A DNA stretch of 64,000 nt from Prochlorococcus sp. AG-388-A04 (GTDB taxonomy: Bacteria > Cyanobacteriota > Cyanobacteriia > PCC-6307 > Cyanobiaceae), in contig QCGL01000006.1 of NCBI GenBank assembly GCA_003279935.1, forward strand, positions 22,001-86,000. The letters are read 5' to 3'. The translations under genes were made by a program, and so were the position numbers. The notes under the pieces are model-generated. The model did no database searches and had not been told where the DNA came from. It worked only from the letters and a program-made list of their open reading frames with translations. This document shows positions 45,881-55,608 of the stretch, in pieces (the first letter of the stretch is position 1; every line of letters starts with the position of its first letter).

Positions 45881-48184
45881 ATGACCATTAGCCCACCAGA
45901 AAGTGGAGAAAAAGACAAAAAGATTTTGGAATCACCCGTCAAGGCTGATCCCAGACCTATTGATTTTGCCAAATTAGATAAACCAGGTTTCTGGTCTAGT
46001 AAATTATCCAAAGGTCCAAAAACCACAACTTGGATTTGGAATTTGCATGCAGATGCCCATGATTTTGATATACATACAGGAGATGCTGAAGAAGCTACAA
46101 GAAAAATTTTCTCAGCTCATTTCGGACACCTTGCTGTCATTTTTATATGGATGAGTGCTGCATTTTTCCATGGAGCGAGGTTTTCAAATTATTCAGGATG
46201 GCTAGCTGATCCTACCCATGTAAAACCTGGAGCTCAACAAGTATGGGCAATAGTTGGACAAGAGATGCTTAATGGTGATTTAGGTGCTAACTACAACGGG
46301 ATACAAATAAGTTCTGGAATATTCCATATGTGGAGAGCATGGGGAATTACAAATGAAAGTGAATTGATGGCATTAGCTATTGGGGCAGTAGTAATGGCTG
46401 CACTAATGCTTCATGCAGGTATCTTCCACTATCATAAAGCTGCTCCAAAAATTGAATGGTTCCAAGATGTTGAGTCTATGATGAATCATCATCTCGCAGG
46501 TCTTTTAGGACTTGGTTCTTTAGCTTGGGCGGGTCATATTATTCATATTGGTGCTCCTACAGCAGCTCTTCTAGATGCTATTGATGCTGGAAGTCCACTA
46601 CTTATTAACGGTAAAGAGATAGCGACAATTGCTGATATGCCAATGCCTCATCAATTGTGTGATCCTCAAATTGTCGGTCAAATATTTCCAGGACTAGCAA
46701 GTGGTACAGGTAACTTCTTTAGTTTAAACTGGTTTGCTTTTTCAGATTTCTTAACTTTCAAGGGAGGGCTTAATCCAGTAACAGGAAGTTTATGGATGAC
46801 TGATATTGCTCATCATCATGTTGCAATTGCTGTTTTATTTATAATTGCTGGTCATATGTATAGGACTAATTATGGAATTGGTCATAGTATGAAAGAGATA
46901 TTAGATGCACAACAAGGAGATCCTATTCTTTTCCCAGCACCTAAGGGGCACCAAGGTCTTTTTGATTTTATGGCTGAAAGTAGACATGCACAGCTTTCTG
47001 TAAACTTAGCAATGCTCGGTTCTCTTAGCATCTTGATCTCTCATCATATGTATGCGATGCCTCCGTATCCATACATTGCGACTGATTACATGACTGTGCT
47101 TGGTTTGTTTACTCATCATATGTGGATAGGTGGATTATTTATAGTTGGTGCTGGAGCTCATGCAGGTATAGCGATGGTAAGAGATTACGATCCAGCAAAA
47201 CATATAGATAATGTTCTAGATAGGATTTTAAAAGCTAGAGATGCGTTAATAAGTCATCTTAATTGGGTTTGTATGTGGTTAGGATTCCATAGTTTTGGAC
47301 TCTATATTCATAACGATACAATGAGAGCTTTAGGAAGACCTCAAGATATGTTTAGTGATTCTGCAATTCAGCTACAACCAATATTTGCTCAATGGGTTCA
47401 AAGCATTCAAGCTTCCGCGGTTGGTACTTCAATATTGGCTGGTACAGCAGAAGCCTTACCTCATAAAGCTATAAGTGAAGTATTTAACGGAAGTTTAGTT
47501 GAAGTAGGTGGAAAGGTTGCGATTTCCCCAATTCCTTTGGGAACAGCTGATCTGATGATTCACCATATTCATGCATTCCAGATACATGTAACTGTTTTGA
47601 TTCTTCTTAAAGGTGTCCTTTATGCAAGAAGCTCTAGATTAATCCCTGATAAAGCATCACTAGGATTTAGATTCCCATGTGATGGTCCTGGTAGAGGAGG
47701 TACATGTCAAGTTTCTTCTTGGGACCATGTTTTCTTAGCACTTTTCTGGATGTATAACTGCCTATCAATTGTTATTTTCCATTTTTCTTGGAAAATGCAA
47801 AGTGATGTTTGGGGGCTAACAGGAGGGAATTTTGCACAAAGTGCAATCACTATAAACGGATGGTTACGAGACTTTTTATGGGCTCAAGCAGCACAAGTAT
47901 TGACAAGTTATGGTCAAGCAATAAGTATGTACGGCTTAATGTTCTTAGGTGCTCACTTTATTTGGGCCTTTAGCTTAATGTTCCTATTCAGTGGAAGAGG
48001 TTACTGGCAAGAACTATTTGAATCAATTGTTTGGGCACATAATAAATTGAAAGTTGCTCCAACAATTCAACCAAGAGCACTATCAATTACTCAAGGTCGT
48101 GCGGTTGGCGTAACTCACTTCTTAGTGGGTGGCATAGCTACTACTTGGGCATTCTTCCATGCTCGCCTTTTCGGGCTTGGCTAA
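45881..48184 (+). CDS. psaA: Photosystem I P700 apoprotein A1
   Basis: One of the two large reaction-centre proteins of photosystem I; with PsaB it holds P700, most antenna chlorophyll and the Fx cluster. The 767-residue protein has eleven expected membrane helices with many histidine ligands (for example [20 protein letters not shown]). The Fx-binding loop [19 protein letters not shown] carries two cysteines. The start [14 protein letters not shown] follows a GAGGTG ribosome site. psaB follows after 28 bases. Confidence 0.99.
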   Translation: MTISPPESGEKDKKILESPVKADPRPIDFAKLDKPGFWSSKLSKGPKTTTWIWNLHADAHDFDIHTGDAEEATRKIFSAHFGHLAVIFIWMSAAFFHGARFSNYSGWLADPTHVKPGAQQVWAIVGQEMLNGDLGANYNGIQISSGIFHMWRAWGITNESELMALAIGAVVMAALMLHAGIFHYHKAAPKIEWFQDVESMMNHHLAGLLGLGSLAWAGHIIHIGAPTAALLDAIDAGSPLLINGKEIATIADMPMPHQLCDPQIVGQIFPGLASGTGNFFSLNWFAFSDFLTFKGGLNPVTGSLWMTDIAHHHVAIAVLFIIAGHMYRTNYGIGHSMKEILDAQQGDPILFPAPKGHQGLFDFMAESRHAQLSVNLAMLGSLSILISHHMYAMPPYPYIATDYMTVLGLFTHHMWIGGLFIVGAGAHAGIAMVRDYDPAKHIDNVLDRILKARDALISHLNWVCMWLGFHSFGLYIHNDTMRALGRPQDMFSDSAIQLQPIFAQWVQSIQASAVGTSILAGTAEALPHKAISEVFNGSLVEVGGKVAISPIPLGTADLMIHHIHAFQIHVTVLILLKGVLYARSSRLIPDKASLGFRFPCDGPGRGGTCQVSSWDHVFLALFWMYNCLSIVIFHFSWKMQSDVWGLTGGNFAQSAITINGWLRDFLWAQAAQVLTSYGQAISMYGLMFLGAHFIWAFSLMFLFSGRGYWQELFESIVWAHNKLKVAPTIQPRALSITQGRAVGVTHFLVGGIATTWAFFHARLFGLG

Positions 48185-48212
48185 ATAACCTGAACTTCTC
48201 CTTTTTAATACA

Positions 48213-50441
48213 ATGGCAACAAAATTTCCATCATTTAACCAGGGTCTAGCTCAGGACCCTACAACTCGCCGAATATGGTACGGAATAGCTACTGCTCATG
48301 ACTTTGAAAGTCATGATGGTATGACTGAAGAAAAGCTTTATCAAAAGTTATTTTCTACACATTTCGGACATCTAGCAATAATCGCTCTTTGGGTAGCCGG
48401 TAATCTATTCCATATCGCTTGGCAAGGTAATTTTGAGCAATTTGTACTTGATCCAACTCATGTTCGTCCTATAGCTCATGCTATTTGGGATCCTCATTTT
48501 GGATCAGGTATTACAGAAGCGATGACACAGGCAGGAGCAAGCGGACCTGTAAATATAGCTTATTCAGGCTTATATCATTGGTGGTACACAATTGGAATGA
48601 GAACTAATGAGCAACTGTTCCAAGCCTCAATTTTTATGAGTATATTGGCTTGCTGGACCTTATTTGCTGGTTGGCTACATTTGCAACCAAAATTCAGACC
48701 ATCACTTGCATGGTTTAAAAACAATGAATCTAGATTAAATCATCATCTTGCCGTTTTATTTGGTTTTAGTAGTATTGCTTGGACAGGACATTTAGTTCAC
48801 GTTGCAATTCCTGAATCTAGAGGTATTCATGTAGGTTGGGATAATTGGTTAACAGTTCTTCCTCATCCTGCAGGTTTAGCTCCTTTCTTTACACTTAATT
48901 GGGGAGCATATGCTCAGAATCCAGATACTTTAGAGCAAGTATTTGGAACCACAGAGGGTGCTGGTACAGCAATATTTACTTTTTTAGGCGGACTTCATCC
49001 TCAAAGTGAAGCATTATGGTTAACTGATATAGCTCATCATCATATTGCAATAGGTACTGTATTTATAATTGCTGGACATATGTATAGAAATACGTTCGGT
49101 ATTGGACATAGTTTAAAAGAAATTACAGAAGCACATAATACAAGACATCCACTAGATCCTCATAAAGGTAGTTTTGGAATTAATCATGATGGTATTTATG
49201 AAACTGTTACTAATTCTCTTCACTTTCAGCTAGGTTTAGCGTTAGCTGCTCTTGGTGTAGCTACTTCCTTAGTGGCTCAACATATGGGAGCTCTTCCTTC
49301 GTATGCCTTTATTGCAAGAGATTACACGACACAGTCAGCTTTATACACCCATCATCAGTACATAGCCATGTTTTTAATGGTTGGTGCTTTTGCTCATGGA
49401 GCAATATTCTTTGTTAGAGACTATGATCCTGAACTTAATAAAGATAATGTATTGGCTCGTGTATTAGGAACAAAAGAAGCTCTTATAAGCCATTTAAGCT
49501 GGGTGACTATGATCCTAGGTTTTCATACATTAGGAATATATGTTCATAACGATGTTGTTGTAGCTTTTGGAAATCCTGAAAAACAAATTTTGATTGAACC
49601 TGTATTCGCTCAGTTTGTACAGGCAGCTCAAGGAAAGATGATGTATGGATTTAACGCACTTCTTTCGGATCCTACTAGTGCAGCGAGTGTGGCTGCAAAT
49701 TCTTTACCAGGAAATCATTACTGGATGGATTTAATTAATAGACAAGATGCATTAAGTGCTTTTTTACCAATAGGTCCAGCGGATTTCTTAGTTCATCATG
49801 CTATTGCTCTTGGACTTCATACAACAGCATTAATTCTTATTAAAGGAGCTTTAGATGCTAGAGGAACAAAACTAATTCCTGATAAGAAAGATTTGGGTTA
49901 TGCATTCCCTTGTGATGGTCCTGGTCGTGGCGGTACATGCGATAGTTCATCTTGGGATGCTATGTATCTTGCAATGTTCTGGGCTTTGAACTTAATAGCT
50001 TGGGTAACTTTCTATTGGCATTGGAAACATTTAGCGATATGGCAAGGTAATGTTGCTCAATTTAATGAGTCTGGCACTTACTTAATGGGTTGGTTTAGAG
50101 ATTATCTATGGCTCAATTCTGCTCAACTAATTAATGGATACAATCCGTTTGGTGTTAATTCACTTTCTGTCTGGGCTTGGATGTTCCTATTTGGACATCT
50201 TGTATGGGCGACTGGGTTCATGTTCTTGATTTCATGGAGAGGTTACTGGCAAGAACTAATTGAGACATTAGTATGGGCCCATCAGCGTACTCCAATTGCG
50301 AACCTTGTAGGTTGGAGAGATAAGCCAGTTGCTCTTTCAATTGTTCAAGCAAGATTAGTTGGGTTAGCTCATTTCACAATTGGAAATATCCTTACTTTTG
50401 GAGCATTTGTAATAGCATCTACTTCAGGTAAGTTTGGATAA
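48213..50441 (+). CDS. psaB: Photosystem I P700 apoprotein A2
   Basis: Partner of PsaA in the photosystem I core. The 742-residue protein begins [20 protein letters not shown] and shows the same layout, with [20 protein letters not shown] and the Fx loop [19 protein letters not shown]. It is co-transcribed with psaA and ends at a strong rho-independent terminator. Confidence 0.99.
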   Translation: MATKFPSFNQGLAQDPTTRRIWYGIATAHDFESHDGMTEEKLYQKLFSTHFGHLAIIALWVAGNLFHIAWQGNFEQFVLDPTHVRPIAHAIWDPHFGSGITEAMTQAGASGPVNIAYSGLYHWWYTIGMRTNEQLFQASIFMSILACWTLFAGWLHLQPKFRPSLAWFKNNESRLNHHLAVLFGFSSIAWTGHLVHVAIPESRGIHVGWDNWLTVLPHPAGLAPFFTLNWGAYAQNPDTLEQVFGTTEGAGTAIFTFLGGLHPQSEALWLTDIAHHHIAIGTVFIIAGHMYRNTFGIGHSLKEITEAHNTRHPLDPHKGSFGINHDGIYETVTNSLHFQLGLALAALGVATSLVAQHMGALPSYAFIARDYTTQSALYTHHQYIAMFLMVGAFAHGAIFFVRDYDPELNKDNVLARVLGTKEALISHLSWVTMILGFHTLGIYVHNDVVVAFGNPEKQILIEPVFAQFVQAAQGKMMYGFNALLSDPTSAASVAANSLPGNHYWMDLINRQDALSAFLPIGPADFLVHHAIALGLHTTALILIKGALDARGTKLIPDKKDLGYAFPCDGPGRGGTCDSSSWDAMYLAMFWALNLIAWVTFYWHWKHLAIWQGNVAQFNESGTYLMGWFRDYLWLNSAQLINGYNPFGVNSLSVWAWMFLFGHLVWATGFMFLISWRGYWQELIETLVWAHQRTPIANLVGWRDKPVALSIVQARLVGLAHFTIGNILTFGAFVIASTSGKFG

Positions 50442-50458
50442 ACTTTTTAAAAATGATT

Positions 50459-50490
50459 TAAATCACCACAATTGTGGTGATTTTTTTTTG
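50459..50490 (+). terminator. Rho-independent terminator of psaAB
   Basis: The perfect palindrome AATCACCACAATTGTGGTGATT (50461-50482) followed by a run of nine T forms a GC-centred stem with a U tail. It begins 20 bases after the psaB stop and is the clearest terminator in the window. It separates psaAB from the glycosyltransferase. Confidence 0.93.
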
Positions 50491-50546
50491 TTAATTTTAT
50501 TGTTCTTGTTTAAGTTAAAATTAGAAGATTATTAATCGCTACTTAT

Positions 50547-51509
50547 ATGAAAAATCCTAATCAGTTAATTTCTATTATTATCCCTGTTTTCAATGAAAGT
50601 GAGAGTATTGAATATTTATTAGATGAAGTTTTATATGTGATGCATTCTAATAAATTAAATTTTGAAATAATTGTCGTAAATGATGGATCTAAAGATAACA
50701 CTTCAATTGTATTAGATGAATTAACTATTAAGATTAAGGAATTATCAGTTATTTCGCTTCGAACGAATTACGGACAAACAGCAGCAATGGCTGCAGGTTT
50801 TGATAATTCTAGTGGACAAGTCGTAATTACTTTAGATGGAGATCTGCAAAATGATCCCAATGATATCCCGAAATTAATTTCACATTTAAATAATGGCTAT
50901 GATTTAATTTGTGGATGGAGATACGATCGAAAAGATAAATTAATTAATAGACGGATACCATCTAAAATTGCAAATAAGTTAATTGCTAATGTTACAGGTT
51001 TAAAGTTGCATGATTATGGCTGTTCACTAAAAGCTTTCAAAAAAGAAATATTAGATGATATAAAGCTATATGGCGAACTTCATAGGTTTTTACCTGTATT
51101 AGCAAAAATTGAAGGAGCTAAAATTAAAGAAATTAAAGTTAACCATCGAAGGCGAAAATACGGTTCTAGTAAATATGGGATTGATAGAACGTTTAGGGTT
51201 TTAATGGATTTGCTTACAGTTTGGTTTATGACTAAATTCTTAACAAGACCAATGTATGGATTTGGTTTCGTTGGAATTATAAGTATTTTAGTTAGTCTTG
51301 GAATGACATCTTACTTATTCATTATAAAAATACTAGGTGAAGATATAGGTAATCGACCTATGCTTATGTTCGCTTTAATACTAGGTATTGCAGGTGTTCA
51401 ATTATTTAGTTTTGGCTTATTAAGCGAACTTTTAATTAGAACTTATCATGAAAGTCAAAACAGGCCAATTTACAGGATTAGAAAAATTCAAACTAAAATA
51501 GATAACTGA
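50547..51509 (+). CDS. Membrane-anchored family 2 glycosyltransferase
   Basis: A 320-residue GT-A glycosyltransferase of the DPM1/GtrB-like type. It has IIIPVFNESESIEYLLDEV near residue 10, VVNDGSKDNT, the DxD in ITLDGDLQNDP near 95, and the RRRKYGSSKYGIDRTFRVL catalytic helix. Two membrane helices close it: FGFVGIISILVSLGMTSYLF and LILGIAGVQLFSFGLLSELL. Such enzymes put a sugar on undecaprenyl phosphate for cell-surface glycans. It converges on the HEAT-repeat gene with a four-base gap. Confidence 0.88.
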   Translation: MKNPNQLISIIIPVFNESESIEYLLDEVLYVMHSNKLNFEIIVVNDGSKDNTSIVLDELTIKIKELSVISLRTNYGQTAAMAAGFDNSSGQVVITLDGDLQNDPNDIPKLISHLNNGYDLICGWRYDRKDKLINRRIPSKIANKLIANVTGLKLHDYGCSLKAFKKEILDDIKLYGELHRFLPVLAKIEGAKIKEIKVNHRRRKYGSSKYGIDRTFRVLMDLLTVWFMTKFLTRPMYGFGFVGIISILVSLGMTSYLFIIKILGEDIGNRPMLMFALILGIAGVQLFSFGLLSELLIRTYHESQNRPIYRIRKIQTKIDN

Positions 51510-51513
51510 ATAT

Positions 51514-51903
51514 TTATTTGAATTTTCCTATGAGAGAAGCTGAAAGTTCTACTATTTCTGGATCCATATCTTTTAAACCTCGTCTGAGTATGGGTAATGT
51601 AGATTTATCGGCTAATCCTTCTGCTAATTTTAATGCTTTCAATTTATCTTCTGCTGAACCATTAAAAAAGTTATTCATTTTTTCTCTTAGTTTTCTTTTA
51701 TAAAACTCTGAGTACTTATAAGAACTATTTTGGTAATGATTATATTTTTTTTCTGAAGAGGTTATTAGATTATTTTCTTTATGCATTTCTTTCATTGGAT
51801 ATAATTTCTTTTTATTAAAAGCATTTAATATATATTTTCGCTTGAAAATTACTATAAAAAATATTATTAAAATGATGAGAACTATTGAGAGAAAATTGAG
51901 CAT
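51514..51903 (-). CDS. Membrane-anchored HEAT-repeat protein
   Basis: A 129-residue protein with an N-terminal membrane helix (LSIVLIILIIFFIVIF, residues 5-20), a basic middle rich in Lys, Asn and Tyr, and one or two HEAT-like helical repeats at the end (KLKALKLAEGLADKSTLPIL and GLKDMDPEIVELSASLIGKF). Such repeats mediate protein contacts. It lies between the PSI gene pairs but on the opposite strand. Function unknown. Confidence 0.7.
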   Translation of the reverse strand: MLNFLSIVLIILIIFFIVIFKRKYILNAFNKKKLYPMKEMHKENNLITSSEKKYNHYQNSSYKYSEFYKRKLREKMNNFFNGSAEDKLKALKLAEGLADKSTLPILRRGLKDMDPEIVELSASLIGKFK

Positions 51904-51995
51904 ATTTAAAGTTAATAATTTTTATATCATCCAGTAATAAAATTAACATTATTTGTCCTTTAAATACTAAAGTGTGCAAAGATCTTTAAAAGATT

Positions 51996-52109
51996 ATGCC
52001 ATCTGATTTTTCAACGTTCTTACCATCAATCTTTGTCCCATTGATTGGTCTAGTAACCCCAGCAGTATTTCTTGTATTAATTGGAAGATTGATTACAGCT
52101 ACTGATTAA
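51996..52109 (+). CDS. psaI: Photosystem I subunit VIII
   Basis: A 37-residue single-helix membrane protein reading MPSDFSTFLPSIFVPLIGLV and ending RLITATD. It resembles PsaI, which sits beside PsaL and supports trimer formation. It is 28 bases upstream of psaL in the expected psaI-psaL order. Confidence 0.93.
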   Translation: MPSDFSTFLPSIFVPLIGLVTPAVFLVLIGRLITATD

Positions 52110-52137
52110 ATAAATTCAAATTACACTCTTATTAAAA

Positions 52138-52737
52138 ATGAGCGACTTTCAAAAATCATTCTCAGAATCAACAAGTTCTATTAAATTTGATGAGAAATAT
52201 ATAGATAATTCTGTTCAGCCAAGTGACATTGGTATCGCAAATCAATGGGCGGTTAAACCAGTTTCAGATCCATGTGTTGGAAATCTTGCGACACCTGTTA
52301 ATAGTGGTTACTTTACAAAGGCATTTATTAATAATTTACCTTTTTATAGAGAAGGGATTTCTCCAAATTTTAGAGGTTTAGAAACTGGAGCAGCTTTTGG
52401 ATATCTTTTATATGGTCCATTTTCTATGACTGGTCCGTTAAGAAATTCTGATTTCGCATTAACGGCAGGACTACTAGCAACGATAGGTGCTGTTCACATA
52501 TTAACAGGGCTTTTGGTTCTTTATAATGCTCCTGGAAAATCTCCTAATGTTCAGCCTCCAGACGCTACCGTATATAATCCTCCTGCAGACTTGTTTACTA
52601 GAACAGGATGGGCCGATTTTACAAGCGGGTTTTGGTTAGGTGGTTGTGGTGGAGCTGTTTTTGCATGGCTTCTTGTAGGAACTCTCCATTTAGATACCAT
52701 AATGCCAATTGTTAAAAATATTTGGACCACTGGTTGA
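52138..52737 (+). CDS. psaL: Photosystem I subunit XI
   Basis: Membrane subunit at the trimer axis of photosystem I. The 199-residue protein shows [53 protein letters not shown] [17 protein letters not shown] and [18 protein letters not shown]. The N-terminal polar extension ([14 protein letters not shown]) is longer than in freshwater forms. It converges on the NlpC/P60 gene. Confidence 0.97.
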   Translation: MSDFQKSFSESTSSIKFDEKYIDNSVQPSDIGIANQWAVKPVSDPCVGNLATPVNSGYFTKAFINNLPFYREGISPNFRGLETGAAFGYLLYGPFSMTGPLRNSDFALTAGLLATIGAVHILTGLLVLYNAPGKSPNVQPPDATVYNPPADLFTRTGWADFTSGFWLGGCGGAVFAWLLVGTLHLDTIMPIVKNIWTTG

Positions 52738-52789
52738 TTTTATTATTTAACTAGACCATATTCTCAATAGTCAGTTTTTAAATAAAATA

Positions 52790-53545
52790 CTACCTGATAG
52801 ATTTATCCCATCTGTAAGATCTAATGATTCTTCCTGCAGAAATAAGTTTTGATTGATAATGTAGAGAAATTTTATCGTTAGTGTCTTTTAAAGTGTCTAT
52901 TCCTATACCATTTCTTCCGTAATCTATACCTGAACTATGGAAATAAAGTCCATTTCCTTTATAAATACCAACATGATCACATTTATTTTTATTTCCAAAA
53001 AATAAAATATCTCCTTTTTTAAGTGATTTATTATTTTCTTTGAAATTGAAAAGATGCTTACAAAAACTTTTAATTTGATAAGAGTCCCTAGGTATATAAA
53101 TTTCATGATTTAAAAAAGCTGTTTGAATTAACCCAGAACAGTCGAAATTAGGACCTGAAGTACCACCCCAAAGATATATATTTTTTACCTTAGATCGATC
53201 TTTGATCCAATTAAGAATCAATGGAATTTTTGCTTGTATTAATATTTGATCAGATTCGACAAAACTGTTTTTCAAATCAAATTTCTCAATAGATAATTTA
53301 TCTAAATCAATCCAGCAGATATAGCCATCTTCATAAAATTGAACCAATATCCTGGATAATTTATATTTACTTTGATAAAGACATGGGTAAATAAGTCTAA
53401 AAATTCTATTTTTGACTATTTCCGTCACTAAATTATTTTCAGTTTCATTTTGATATCCAGAAATATTAATTTTTACTTTCCACCAAATAGTGTTTGAAAA
53501 ATTAGTTTGCTTAAATAGTGAGATAGGGTCTATATGTTCTTTCAT
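52790..53545 (-). CDS. NlpC/P60 family cell-wall hydrolase
   Basis: A 251-residue protein with an N-terminal SH3-like half (LVQFYEDGYICWIDLDKLS region) and a C-terminal NlpC/P60 domain. Catalytic residues are Cys136 in PNFDCSGLIQTAF, His191 in CDHVGIYKG and His203 in LYFHSSG. The usual role is cutting peptide bonds in peptidoglycan, often gamma-D-Glu to diamino acid. No signal peptide is visible, so its route to the wall is unclear. Its start codon lies three bases from that of the divergent beta-lactamase-like gene. Confidence 0.87.
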   Translation of the reverse strand: MKEHIDPISLFKQTNFSNTIWWKVKINISGYQNETENNLVTEIVKNRIFRLIYPCLYQSKYKLSRILVQFYEDGYICWIDLDKLSIEKFDLKNSFVESDQILIQAKIPLILNWIKDRSKVKNIYLWGGTSGPNFDCSGLIQTAFLNHEIYIPRDSYQIKSFCKHLFNFKENNKSLKKGDILFFGNKNKCDHVGIYKGNGLYFHSSGIDYGRNGIGIDTLKDTNDKISLHYQSKLISAGRIIRSYRWDKSIR

Positions 53546-53548
53546 AAA

Positions 53549-54448
53549 ATGTCTTTTTATTATTTACAAGAAGAAATGGGTTTAGCCTTAAATGATATTT
53601 TAGAAAGAGTTTGCTCCAATAATATAGAAAATTTAAGGAATGATATCGCAATAACTTGGATCAATTATAAAAGTGAAAGTAATCATATAAATAAAGGCTG
53701 TGGATTTGGAATCAATAATAGAAAATTAATTTATCCTGCAAGCATAGTAAAGCTAATTTATGCCCTTGCTGCATACTCATGGATTGATACAAAAAAAATA
53801 TTATTAACCCAAGAAATAAGTGATGCAGTCAATAAAATGCTTTTTTACTCAAGTAATGATGCAACAAGCTTTTTAATCGATATTATTACTGGGACTACAA
53901 GCGGTCCATGTATAGAAGGTGATTCTTGGGAGAATTGGAAATATCAAAGATCAATAATCAATGATTGGTTAAAAGGGCTTAATTGGAATGAATTAAATCA
54001 AATAAATTGCTGCCAAAAAACTTGGGATGATGGACCATTTGGTCGAGAAAAAGAATTTTACGGAACTGAAAACAGCAATAGAAATATGATGACAACTGAT
54101 GCTACTGCTAGGATTTTGGAGGAGATAATGATAAAGCTTGATTATCAAAAAGATAATTTAAATTTAAGAAGTTTTTTAAAAAGAAATTTAAATAAGAATT
54201 TTCTTAATAATGATCCGCTTAATCAAGTAGATGGTTTTTTAGGAGAGGGATTACCGGAGAATATTAATTTCTGGAGTAAAGCAGGTCTCATGTCACAAGC
54301 TAGGCACGATGCTGCTTGGTGGGTTCATAACGACTCAGTACAGACTTTATTAGTTGTTTTTGGTAATGGAGAGAAATACTTCAAAGATGAGACCTTATTC
54401 CCCGAAATAGCAAAGGCTGTTTACAAATATAATAATAATTTTGTTTGA
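53549..54448 (+). CDS. Serine beta-lactamase-like / D-Ala-D-Ala peptidase-like protein
   Basis: About 299 residues from the ATG at 53549; the ATG at 53534 would overlap the divergent gene, and 53576 is a third option. It has the SxxK motif ASIVK (Ser65 and Lys68 from this start), the YSSND segment at the place of the SDN motif, and KAG (in FWSKAGLMSQARHD) where KTG/KSG is usual. This fits the class A beta-lactamase/PBP-like fold. No signal peptide is seen. The neighbouring NlpC/P60 gene points to wall remodelling. The substrate is not known. Confidence 0.75.
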   Translation: MSFYYLQEEMGLALNDILERVCSNNIENLRNDIAITWINYKSESNHINKGCGFGINNRKLIYPASIVKLIYALAAYSWIDTKKILLTQEISDAVNKMLFYSSNDATSFLIDIITGTTSGPCIEGDSWENWKYQRSIINDWLKGLNWNELNQINCCQKTWDDGPFGREKEFYGTENSNRNMMTTDATARILEEIMIKLDYQKDNLNLRSFLKRNLNKNFLNNDPLNQVDGFLGEGLPENINFWSKAGLMSQARHDAAWWVHNDSVQTLLVVFGNGEKYFKDETLFPEIAKAVYKYNNNFV

Positions 54449-54450
54449 TA

Positions 54451-54663
54451 TTAATTTAAATCATCTAAGAAATCTCTATCTAATTTATTTGTATAGGCTT
54501 CGTAAGGTAACATCATAACCTCATCAAAATCCAAGTCATTAAGAATCCATTCCTTATATTCAGCTATTAAACTATTTCTATCTTTATTATCTAATTCATG
54601 AATGCGTAATGCAGTATCTTTAAGATTTTCTTTAATCAGGTTTTCAAGTTCTTTTTTATTCAT
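54451..54663 (-). CDS. Small conserved-looking hypothetical protein
   Basis: A 70-residue protein from the ATG at 54661-54663 (MNKKELENLIKENLKDTAL); upstream ATGs in frame would overlap the preceding gene's stop. It is acidic and helical, with YKEWILNDLDFDEVMMLPYE and an end DRDFLDDLN. The start lies one base downstream of the recombinase-like stop, so the two are probably translated from one message. I do not recognise the family; it may work with the recombinase-like protein. Confidence 0.6.
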   Translation of the reverse strand: MNKKELENLIKENLKDTALRIHELDNKDRNSLIAEYKEWILNDLDFDEVMMLPYEAYTNKLDRDFLDDLN

Positions 54664-54664
54664 A

Positions 54665-55288
54665 TTAGCTAGCATCTCCATCTAAAATTATTCTTCTAAT
54701 TGTTGATAAAGCAATCCCAGTTTGAGTTCTGATTGATCTATATGAGCAACCCTCATTACGTAATCTCATCACTAATGCTTCTTTTAAAGGACTAATTTTC
54801 GGTCTGCCACCTAAATTATTTCCATTTAATCTTCTTTGCAAAATAAGTTCTTTTTTCCTTTCTCCCAAAGACTCATTATCTAAATTATCCAACTCATATA
54901 AAATATTAAAAACTGACAAAGATATCTCTGATGAATATTCGGGAGACAAAAAACCAGATAAAGTTCTCAACTTAATATCATTATTCAAGAGTTTATGGAT
55001 TGTTTTTATACATTCATTCCTATTAGAAAATGCCCGATCTAGTTTTGTAACGACTAACTCATCTCCTTTTGATAAATAATTTAGAGCTTTTCTAAGTTCG
55101 GGTTTTATTTCATCATCTAAATTTATGATTTCAGAAAATATTAAGGTGCACCCCTCATTTTTTAGGCAATTTATTTGTTCTTTTAAGTAATCAAATTCAC
55201 TATCTATAGCTCTAGCATACCCAATAGATTTACATTTTTTATTTTTTTCAGATAAAAGAAAACGTTTTCTTTTAAATTTAAAAGTCAA
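54665..55288 (-). CDS. Serine-recombinase-like protein without catalytic serine
   Basis: A 207-residue homolog of resolvase/invertase proteins. IGYARAIDSEFDYLKEQINC (from residue 22) matches the N-terminal strand GYARVSTxxQ, but the catalytic serine position holds Ile28. The DELVVTKLDRAFSNR segment keeps the first arginine (Arg85) but has Ser88 where the second active-site arginine is expected. A C-terminal helix-turn-helix (YRSIRTQTGIALSTIRRIIL) follows a GGRPK hinge. It most likely binds DNA without cutting it. There is no inverted repeat or second recombination gene beside it, so it is not an active mobile element. Confidence 0.8.
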   Translation of the reverse strand: MTFKFKRKRFLLSEKNKKCKSIGYARAIDSEFDYLKEQINCLKNEGCTLIFSEIINLDDEIKPELRKALNYLSKGDELVVTKLDRAFSNRNECIKTIHKLLNNDIKLRTLSGFLSPEYSSEISLSVFNILYELDNLDNESLGERKKELILQRRLNGNNLGGRPKISPLKEALVMRLRNEGCSYRSIRTQTGIALSTIRRIILDGDAS

Positions 55289-55608
55289 TGTTTTAATACT
55301 TATATTTTTAACTGTATCAAATACTATTGATAAAACACTTTATAGAACATAATATTGTAATAATAATAAGAGAATTACAAATTAAATATTTGATAATGAT
55401 GTTTGAAAACTATATTAAAAATAACGTTCTGCATATTGTATTAGTAAATGTTATTAGAACAGTTTGTTTATTGCATAATTAGTTTTTGTGGGAAGATATT
55501 AGAAAAATGCCGTATTTTTTCTAAAAGTAATATTTAAATTAATGCCAGCGTTAATTAGAAATTTAATTTCTTTAGTGAATTAAATAAAAATAGTAAAGTT
55601 AAATTATT
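55289..55608. other. 320-base gap without a supported gene
   Basis: AT-rich spacer between the divergent recombinase-like gene and lipA. It probably carries both promoters. The only open frames are a 28-codon one starting at 55397 and a 13-codon one at 55542, neither with coding support. No strong hairpin or repeat was found. Confidence 0.6.

Noticed and set aside
54451..55288. The recombinase-like gene as part of an active mobile element.
   Set aside because: No terminal inverted repeats, no cargo, flanked by core genes, and the catalytic serine is missing.
55397..55483. A 28-codon frame (MMFENYIKNN...) upstream of lipA.
   Set aside because: No ribosome binding site, no recognised family and length expected by chance in AT-rich DNA.
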